Source: a bacterium
Lineage (GTDB): Bacteria > SZUA-79 > Acidulodesulfobacterales > Acidulodesulfobacteraceae
NCBI GenBank assembly: GCA_021791295.1
Contig: JAJYWW010000009.1
Location: forward strand, 1 to 6,704
Length of the DNA stretch: 6,704 nt
Direction: 5' to 3'
In this document: positions 1 through 5,032 of the stretch, in pieces
Layout: the number at the start of each line of letters is the position of its first letter
Position numbering within the stretch: the first letter of the stretch is position 1
The notes under the pieces: generated by a model
Told to the model about the DNA's origin: nothing
The model's database searches: none
Seen by the model: the letters and a program-made list of their open reading frames with translations, nothing else
Translations under genes and position numbers: made by a program

Positions 1-363
1 AACGGCGCATTTAATTATTTCAGGAAAAATACTTCCAAGATATATTTTAAAAATAAATTTGAATTAATTTATGCAGATTTGATAAGAGGAATTACTCTGC
101 ATGATTCTATGGTTAACGCAAATTTTTTATCGGAAGATGTAGTAGAATCTATCGGTTATGCGGAAATAGGAGGTTTTTTGCCCGAAACGGTTTTGGGATT
201 ATCGCAGGAATTTAAGGAAAAATCACGCCGGTATATAGAGTTATTTACAAAAGGATTATTTTTTTTAGCTATAGTATCCGTCGTAGCTTTTTTGCTTTTA
301 ATGTTTTTTTCTTTATTTTTGCCTCTTATCCAAGGAATGGTCGAATTGCCGGCAAACTATTAA
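1..363 (+). CDS. GspF/PilC-family inner-membrane platform protein, C-terminal part (5' end outside window)
   Basis: The frame is open from base 1 to the TAA at 361-363, so this is the last 120 residues of a longer gene. An in-frame TTG at 79 is not a convincing start because the family sequence continues upstream of it. What is seen matches the second T2SF domain of GspF/PilC: a helical region, then an I-x-x-G-x-x-L-H-D-S-M stretch (about residues 28-37), the family's acidic-Gly turn as AEIGGFLPE (54-62), a charged helix (68-80) and a hydrophobic segment at about 86-112 that ends almost at the C-terminus. The family is a polytopic inner-membrane protein that couples the cytoplasmic assembly ATPase to pilin polymerisation. 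The prepilin gene begins 75 bp downstream, which fits a type IV filament operon. Full-length members are about 400 residues, so most of the gene is missing. Confident in family; pilus versus type II secretion cannot be decided from this protein alone. Confidence 0.88.
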   Translation, partial: NGAFNYFRKNTSKIYFKNKFELIYADLIRGITLHDSMVNANFLSEDVVESIGYAEIGGFLPETVLGLSQEFKEKSRRYIELFTKGLFFLAIVSVVAFLLLMFFSLFLPLIQGMVELPANY

Positions 364-422
364 TAATAAGAAATTAATTAAAATATAGAATTAAAACAAA
401 AGATTCATATTGAATAAAATTT

Positions 423-429
423 AAGGAGG
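423..429 (+). promoter_or_regulatory. Strong Shine-Dalgarno site of the major prepilin gene
   Basis: AAGGAGG lies 9 nt before the ATG at 439. It is the best full-length Shine-Dalgarno match with normal spacing in the window. It fixes the prepilin start and suggests high translation, as expected for a major filament subunit. Confidence 0.8.
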
Positions 430-438
430 CGGCAAAAT

Positions 439-1023
439 ATGATTAAAAAATTGAAAAAACGCAACGGCAATGACGGCTTTACTTTAATGGAAATTATAGT
501 CGCAATGATAGTGGTAGGAATACTATCTGCAGGAGGGTTGATGGTTTATAATGGGCTCATAGGTTCGTCAAACGTTACCGCTACGGTTCAATCTATCACT
601 AAAATTGAGTCTGCCGTAAATTCTTATATGCAGGTAAACGGAGGAAGCATTATGCCGCCTTCGGGAATATCTCTTCCGTATGCAATGCAGGAAGATAATC
701 TTCTTCCCGCATCATGGACGGTCAACGGGAATAATGTCGCTCCGCCTAATCAGGGTTTTATACAGAGTTATTTTATCTCGACAAATTCCAATCCCGGACA
801 GTATCAGTACGTAATAGGCATAAATGCTCCTCAGATGACTAATGCGCAGGCTTTAAATATATGTAATTCGTTAGAAAATTCTATATCGGGGGTTGATGCA
901 AACGGAAATGCCGTTTTTAATATCGGCAACGGGCAGACTTGTTTGAGCGATTTATTTAACGGCAATGCCTCCTCCGCCGATAGTTCTAATTTTCAGGGGA
1001 ATTTAACCTTTACGTTTAATTAA
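439..1023 (+). CDS. Type IV prepilin, probable major pilin
   Basis: This 194-residue protein has a short basic leader of 13 residues ending in Gly, then FTLMEIIVAMIVVGIL. That is a classical class III prepilin site, with cleavage after G13, Phe at +1 (to be N-methylated) and Glu at +5 (E18). The hydrophobic assembly helix spans about 14-38. The mature protein is about 181 residues with two cysteines, C142 and C168, placed like the C-terminal disulfide loop of many pilins. The end (A-L-N-I-C ... N-G-N-A-V-F ... T-C-L-S-D ... N-L-T-F-T-F) resembles PilS-type (type IVb) pilins, although the leader is short as in type IVa. The strong ribosome site and its place as first pilin in the cluster suggest the main subunit. 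After cleavage it has only one Lys (K55), no Arg and no His. Sure that it is a prepilin; that it is the major one is inferred. Confidence 0.9.
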   Translation: MIKKLKKRNGNDGFTLMEIIVAMIVVGILSAGGLMVYNGLIGSSNVTATVQSITKIESAVNSYMQVNGGSIMPPSGISLPYAMQEDNLLPASWTVNGNNVAPPNQGFIQSYFISTNSNPGQYQYVIGINAPQMTNAQALNICNSLENSISGVDANGNAVFNIGNGQTCLSDLFNGNASSADSSNFQGNLTFTFN

Positions 1024-1066
1024 ATTTCAGAAGTTAAAAGTTAAAAGTTTATAAGGATGAATAATT

Positions 1067-1714
1067 ATGAAATATTGCATTATATTAGTCGGAATTGCCG
1101 GAATTGCCGGAATTGCCCTGATTTATCCGTTCATATTTCCAAAATTATGTTTTGGTCTGAGTAAAGGGCAGATTTATAACTTAGAGGCGCAGAATATAGT
1201 AAATACGGCAGACCTCATAATAAAGGCGGAGCATGCATATTTTCTAAACTACGGAAGGTTTGCGGAAATAACAAGTCTTGAACAAAACAGTCCGGCATAT
1301 TTAAGCCCTATTCCGGTTTATAGTTTTAATAATGAAGGCTGCGTGAAGAAAATATTATTCAAAACAAATACTTATACCTGCGTAAACCTGCAGGGCGGGA
1401 TGCTGGAAGTTCTTATGCCGGACGATTTTGCTTATTCGGATATAGCGGTACGCGAGATAAGTAAAGGTATTACCGGAAAAACGGAGCAGGTTTCGGAAAG
1501 CAACGGTTTGGCGGATATTTCTTTTAATCTTAAACAAAATCCACCTTCTTTCGCATCTAATCCGGATAACGCTTCCCCGGTTAGTTCTACGCTTACGAGT
1601 CTGGATGCAAACGGTGGAACGAGTTATATAAACATCGAAAATCAAAGCAGTTTAATAAATAGAGCGATACAGGCAGTCGTTAATTTTTTTACAGCCGCGT
1701 TGAGCCTTTTTTGA
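1067..1714 (+). CDS. Pilin-like membrane-anchored protein without a class III leader
   Basis: This 215-residue protein starts at an ATG with AAGGA 9 nt upstream. An in-frame stop at 1058-1060 rules out a longer N-terminus. Residues 5-27 are hydrophobic (GIAGIAGIALIY and on) and follow Met-Lys-Tyr directly. There is no basic leader, no G^F/M cleavage site and no Glu at +5. Residues 40-83 do look like the amphipathic helix and first loop of minor pilins: A-x-x-L-I-x-x-A-E-x-x-Y, an N-x-G-x-F turn, then a Y-L-S-P-I-P turn. The next gene shows the same pattern. Four cysteines are present (C4, C28, C92, C105). The middle is Ser/Asn-rich, and residues 196-215 form a hydrophobic or amphipathic C-terminal helix. 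Its place between two prepilin genes suggests an accessory filament or platform component. Function not recognised; a minor pilin derivative kept as a signal-anchored protein is the best guess. Confidence 0.75.
   Translation: MKYCIILVGIAGIAGIALIYPFIFPKLCFGLSKGQIYNLEAQNIVNTADLIIKAEHAYFLNYGRFAEITSLEQNSPAYLSPIPVYSFNNEGCVKKILFKTNTYTCVNLQGGMLEVLMPDDFAYSDIAVREISKGITGKTEQVSESNGLADISFNLKQNPPSFASNPDNASPVSSTLTSLDANGGTSYINIENQSSLINRAIQAVVNFFTAALSLF
1091..1117 (+). repeat. Three perfect tandem copies of a 9-bp unit inside the N-terminal membrane segment
   Basis: GGAATTGCC occurs three times back to back, in frame, coding for Gly-Ile-Ala three times (residues 9-17) within the hydrophobic helix of the pilin-like protein. 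Gain or loss of a unit would keep the frame but change the helix by three residues. Confidence 0.85.
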
Positions 1715-1746
1715 TAAATAGATTTAATAAATAGAAGGAGAATTTT

Positions 1747-2724
1747 ATGAATCTAACGCGGATTTTAGAAGAAAATAAAGGATTTTCGCTTATAGGCGTT
1801 ATTATCTCTATGGTTGTCGTTTCGATTATGGCGGCATTGTCTTTACCCGCGCTCAAAGGAATGGTGTTTGAAAACAGGGCTAATAATATATCTTTGCTTG
1901 CCAACGCTCTTATAAACGCGGAGAGTACCTACGTAAATAATAATAATAGTTTTAGCGCTATCGGCCCTCTTCAAACTGCCGGATATCTTGCGGACGGACT
2001 GGGAATTAACTTTGTCGGCGGCAGTCCTTCTTCGGATTGCATATACGGGAGCATAACCGCAAAGAACGATACAAAAATATGCTTAAGCGTTAATAATTCC
2101 GTTCAAAACGGGACGTCTCAAGAAATAAGTTACGCTCTCGAGATAACGGCTGCGCAAAGTTCTGAATCTAATAATTATTACGATTTTTATAACGATATAA
2201 GGCATAATATACCCGGAAGCGCTATGATTAACGGGAATGAAATAATTTATATAGACCCGATAGCCGTGGATAATAATCAGGCAGGCGCTTACGGTCAATA
2301 TATAGGAAAGAGTTTTTATATAACCGGAGCAATATGTTATATTACCGAAACCGCATATATAAATTCCGGCAGGGGTCATACATATACGAGAATATGGAAT
2401 GGCGGAATGCTGTCGTTATATTTTATAGTAGAGGCGATAAACGGAAACGCTGCGGTTCTAAGTTATGCCAATAACCCGTATTCCGAATGTAATTACAGTT
2501 CATCGGAGTCAAATAATGCCGGAGATTCTTATTCTTACAGTTCATGGGTGGGAGGGGCATTTCAAAATCCTTATCTTCCCGAGGTTTGGGGGACGGTGCG
2601 CTATTCTTACTGGAATGGAGGAATGAGTTATGTTCCCATAAAATCCCCCGGGTATGAAATAGAAATACCGGTAAGTTATCTTCCTAATTTAATAAATTTA
2701 AACCAGTCGAATACGCTAAATTGA
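1747..2724 (+). CDS. Large minor prepilin (Gly at +5), candidate tip subunit or adhesin
   Basis: This 325-residue protein has AGAAGGAG (1733-1740) 6 nt before the ATG. A 12-residue leader ends in Gly (NKG), followed by FSLIGVIISMVVVSIMAALSLP, a class III cleavage site after G12 with an assembly helix at about 13-36. Position +5 is Gly (G17), not the usual Glu. Loss of E5 is known in the tip pseudopilin GspK. Residues 45-83 show the pilin helix pattern A-x-A-L-I-x-A-E-x-x-Y, shared with the preceding gene product. The rest, about 240 residues, is rich in Asn, Ser, Tyr, Gly and Trp with little charge, has cysteines C98, C112, C197 and C248, and contains three W-x-G-G motifs (W217, W267, W289), two of them identical WNGGM. 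Size, missing E5 and the globular C-terminal part suggest a filament tip or adhesive subunit. It is not recognisably GspK or PilV in sequence. Confidence 0.85.
   Translation: MNLTRILEENKGFSLIGVIISMVVVSIMAALSLPALKGMVFENRANNISLLANALINAESTYVNNNNSFSAIGPLQTAGYLADGLGINFVGGSPSSDCIYGSITAKNDTKICLSVNNSVQNGTSQEISYALEITAAQSSESNNYYDFYNDIRHNIPGSAMINGNEIIYIDPIAVDNNQAGAYGQYIGKSFYITGAICYITETAYINSGRGHTYTRIWNGGMLSLYFIVEAINGNAAVLSYANNPYSECNYSSSESNNAGDSYSYSSWVGGAFQNPYLPEVWGTVRYSYWNGGMSYVPIKSPGYEIEIPVSYLPNLINLNQSNTLN
2395..2625 (+). repeat. Region with repeated W-x-G-G motifs in the large minor pilin
   Basis: The protein motif WNGGM occurs at residues 217-221 and 289-293, and a related WVGGA at 267-271. The codons differ between the two identical copies (2395-2409 and 2611-2625), so this is a protein-level motif, not a recent DNA duplication. 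Confidence 0.6.
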
Positions 2725-2729
2725 AAATT

Positions 2730-3911
2730 ATGAATAAAAATTTAATTTATATAGAAGAATACGATATTTACCAGTATTTTGACGGAGAAAAATCGGTCTT
2801 TTCCAGTAATTATTCCGTAAATACGGCTGGTTTTGAAATTCCGGCGGCGCTTGCCGTAATATCTAAAAATATTAATTTTTCCGTGATTCCAAAAAATAAC
2901 TTTAAATCTTTTAAAAAATCTGGGTTGAATAAATATCTTTCTAAATATTACAAGAACGAATCTTATTTTTATATCGGCAATGCTTATAATGAATACGGAG
3001 TCTATCATACTCTGCCTTTAAATATTAAAAAATATTATTCGTTATTAAGCGAAATTGATTTTATTATTCCGTACGATTATTTAGCTATACTATTTTTGAA
3101 TGAAAAGAAGGTAATTTCCGAACAAAAAGAATCATTTATATTTATAGAAAAGACCGGGGATATCTATAAAATAATGGTTATTTTAAACGGGTTTAATCTT
3201 TTTCCCGTAGCAAGTTTTAAGGAGGATATGCTAAACGATAACCTAAATATTTTAAAAACAAAATTAAATTCAAAAAATATTAAGATAAATAAAATTATTA
3301 CAAACTATAGCGGAGTAGATTTCAACATTTTCTTCGGAGATGCGGGCATTGTCAATTTTACGTCAAGAGATTTTTCTGCATTTTTCGATAATATAAAAAG
3401 ATCGACTCCTCATTTTGAAAACTTGGAGATAAAATTTAAAAAAATAGAACTCAAGAGAAATAAATTAATTAATCTGTATATGGCGGTTTTAATTATAGCC
3501 ATATTGCTTATACAGTCAACCGTTTTATTTTTTAATAATAAATCGTCCGCCGAAAATCAAAAAATAAAATCGTTAAATAAAAATATAGCCGTTTTATCGG
3601 AACAAAATCAAAAAAAAGAAAATATTATTTTATTTAACAAATATTTTATGTTGGTAAACGTAGCTGATTACCTTAAAAAATTTATAACGGTTTTTCCTGA
3701 CGGAGTAAAGATTGAGAATATCGATATCAAAAGATTAAAAAATATCTATATTATCGACGGAACGGTTCTTGTCCCTAGGGGATACAGAAAATTTGCGGAA
3801 AATTATGATTTAATTTTAAAAAAATCCCGCCTGCCGGGACATTTTAGAATTTCTTATAATTTGGATAATTTCGGAAAACCTCTTATTAAATTTTACGGAA
3901 GATTAAAATGA
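2730..3911 (+). CDS. GspL-like (PilM-PilN fusion type) filament assembly platform protein
   Basis: The 393 residues fall in three parts. Residues 1-246 form a cytoplasmic domain with the alternating strand/helix look of the degenerate actin-like fold of GspL/PilM, for example the strand pair around F-I-F-I-E-K-T-G-D-I-Y-K-I (136-148). Residues 247-268 are one membrane segment, followed by a charged coiled-coil-like helix (about 272-300). Residues 309-392 form a PilN/GspL-type ferredoxin-like domain: L-x-x-F-I-T-V-F-P-D-G-V-K-I, then I-D-G-T-V, then a helix and final strands. In pili PilM and PilN are usually separate, so this is GspL architecture. No ATP-binding motif could be recognised. The ATG at 2730 was chosen; a TTG at 2721 overlapping the upstream stop would add three residues, and neither has a good ribosome site, suggesting coupling. 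The stop overlaps the next ATG by four bases. The gene is very A+T- and Lys-rich. Family call rests on architecture and gene order. Confidence 0.75.
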   Translation: MNKNLIYIEEYDIYQYFDGEKSVFSSNYSVNTAGFEIPAALAVISKNINFSVIPKNNFKSFKKSGLNKYLSKYYKNESYFYIGNAYNEYGVYHTLPLNIKKYYSLLSEIDFIIPYDYLAILFLNEKKVISEQKESFIFIEKTGDIYKIMVILNGFNLFPVASFKEDMLNDNLNILKTKLNSKNIKINKIITNYSGVDFNIFFGDAGIVNFTSRDFSAFFDNIKRSTPHFENLEIKFKKIELKRNKLINLYMAVLIIAILLIQSTVLFFNNKSSAENQKIKSLNKNIAVLSEQNQKKENIILFNKYFMLVNVADYLKKFITVFPDGVKIENIDIKRLKNIYIIDGTVLVPRGYRKFAENYDLILKKSRLPGHFRISYNLDNFGKPLIKFYGRLK

Positions 3912-4396
3912 AACGGTTAAAAAATAAAAAATTATTAATATTTTTGTCGTTGTTTTTAATATCCGCTTATATTCTTTGTTTTAATTTTTTTCCTTCATTC
4001 GATAATTATTATAAGCTAAAGCGGATTTACGTTAAAAAATTGAATATGAAAAAATTGCTTAAAATCAAATTATTTAACGAAAAAAGAGTTAAACCCATAA
4101 AATTTAAAGCGGGAAATCATAGATTTTCTACCAATCTTCTTACGCTGTTATCTTATATAAATTATTTAAAAAAAAGCGGATATGATATTAAAATAAAAGT
4201 TGTAAATAAAAAATCTTTATTAAAACTAAAATCCAAAGATATAATAATTACTCTTAATAAAATTGCCGATATCGGCGTCGCTTTTTCATTGCTAAAAACA
4301 TTCGGGGCTTTTCCGTCGGAACTCAGGAAAATATCTATAAAATCCAGAAACGGGATGAATATCGTTATTAACGAGAGGTTAATAGGCTTAACTTAA
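3908..4396 (+). CDS. GspM/PilO-like inner-membrane platform protein
   Basis: This 162-residue protein has a basic N-terminus, one membrane segment (about 8-27) and a periplasmic part. Residues about 75-160 give a helix-strand-strand-helix-strand pattern (L-L-T-L-L-S-Y-I-N-Y-L, then D-I-K-I-K-V-V, D-I-I-I-T-L-N, then I-S-I-K-S and M-N-I-V-I-N) like the ferredoxin-like domain of PilO/GspM. In known systems this protein pairs with PilN/GspL and contacts PilP/GspC. Here those partners flank it: its ATG overlaps the upstream stop (ATGA), with GGAAGA 5 nt before it, and the GspC/PilP-like gene follows within 20 bp. It is shorter than typical PilO (about 200 residues) and strikingly basic, with 29 Lys and 7 Arg against 7 acidic residues. 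Sequence identity to the family is too faint to see by eye; the call rests on topology and gene order. Confidence 0.65.
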   Translation: MKRLKNKKLLIFLSLFLISAYILCFNFFPSFDNYYKLKRIYVKKLNMKKLLKIKLFNEKRVKPIKFKAGNHRFSTNLLTLLSYINYLKKSGYDIKIKVVNKKSLLKLKSKDIIITLNKIADIGVAFSLLKTFGAFPSELRKISIKSRNGMNIVINERLIGLT

Positions 4397-4399
4397 AGA

Positions 4400-4406
4400 G
4401 AGAGGA
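4400..4406 (+). promoter_or_regulatory. Shine-Dalgarno site deciding the start of the GspC/PilP-like gene
   Basis: GAGAGGA ends 8 nt before the ATG at 4415. It touches or overlaps the alternative in-frame ATG at 4406, which therefore has no usable spacing. A third ATG at 4421 is 14 nt away. The start at 4415 is preferred. Confidence 0.6.
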
Positions 4407-4414
4407 TGGGTAAA

Positions 4415-5008
4415 ATGAGTATGTCCGGCAAAAATTATATAAATATTTTTAAAAAATTAGCAAAATGGATTGTATTCTTTCTTATAGGCATTGTTTTACT
4501 GATATTTGTATCAAATTGGATATTAAATTTGCGCGGCAGAGGGTTTGCAAACAAAACGACTTTTGGCAATACTTTGAAGCCAGATACAGATAAGAAACTT
4601 TTAAAGGCAAAATTAAAGACAAAAACGGGTGCAGATATATACGATTCAAAGAATAATTTAAAAGATATTTTTGATATCCCCTATAAAAAATATAAAAGAT
4701 TCAACCGGCTGTTTATTTCTTCAAGACATGTTTCGGGCGGAGCAGGCAATTCTTTTAATAGCGGTCAACCCGTTGGCAGTAATTTATCTAATTTTATCAC
4801 AAAGCTGAAGTTTAAAGGATTTTCAAAAAAGACCCGTGCTTATCCATCTTTAATATTTATAAGCGGTAAAATTGCTTTGTTGAAAATAGACGGAAGAAGC
4901 TATTACGTCCACACCGGAGAAAGCGTCAGAGGAATATTTATATTAAAAATAGGTTTATCGGGGGTTAGCTATTCCGATGGCGGCAAAATAAAATATTTAA
5001 ATTTTTAG
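4415..5008 (+). CDS. GspC/PilP-like protein linking the platform to the secretin
   Basis: This is 197 residues from the preferred ATG; using 4406 would add three. Residues about 17-37 form one membrane segment. A Lys-rich linker (about 40-100) and a Gly/Ser/Asn-rich stretch (about 106-126) follow. The C-terminal domain (129-197) has the pattern of the PilP/GspC homology region: L-K-F-K-G, then P-S-L-I-F-I-S-G-K-I-A-L-L-K-I-D-G, H-T-G-E-S-V-R-G-I-F-I-L-K-I, and a closing strand ending Y-L-N-F. In known systems this small beta-barrel binds the N-terminal domains of the outer-membrane secretin, and the anchor joins the PilN/PilO or GspL/GspM pair. Its place as third gene after GspL-like and GspM-like fits. 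In pil operons a secretin gene (pilQ) usually comes next; here a convergent transporter gene follows instead. Topology and HR-like domain make the call fairly good, but GspC versus PilP is open. Confidence 0.72.
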   Translation: MSMSGKNYINIFKKLAKWIVFFLIGIVLLIFVSNWILNLRGRGFANKTTFGNTLKPDTDKKLLKAKLKTKTGADIYDSKNNLKDIFDIPYKKYKRFNRLFISSRHVSGGAGNSFNSGQPVGSNLSNFITKLKFKGFSKKTRAYPSLIFISGKIALLKIDGRSYYVHTGESVRGIFILKIGLSGVSYSDGGKIKYLNF

Positions 5009-5032
5009 ACAAAAATAAAAAATAATAATGAA

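Noticed and set aside
79..363. Small 94-residue membrane protein starting at TTG 79
   Set aside because: The frame is open to base 1 and the upstream residues continue the GspF/PilC domain, so it is part of a larger truncated gene.
391..420. Promoter just before the major prepilin (TTAAAA ... TAAAAT)
   Set aside because: The -35 match is poor and the predicted start would fall on the Shine-Dalgarno site. A dedicated pilin promoter may exist, but not convincingly here.
1032..1045. Tandem AGTTAAA pair before the pilin-like gene
   Set aside because: Only two short A/T-rich units in an intergenic gap; no symmetry or regulatory match.
1651..1735. Repeated TTTAATAAATAGA at 1651-1663 and 1723-1735
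   Set aside because: Thirteen A/T-rich bases, one copy inside a coding region; no structure or third full copy, so chance is likely.
1355..3008. Open - strand frames opposite the pilin and GspL-like genes
   Set aside because: They lie wholly or almost wholly inside well-supported + strand genes and have no family-like sequence.
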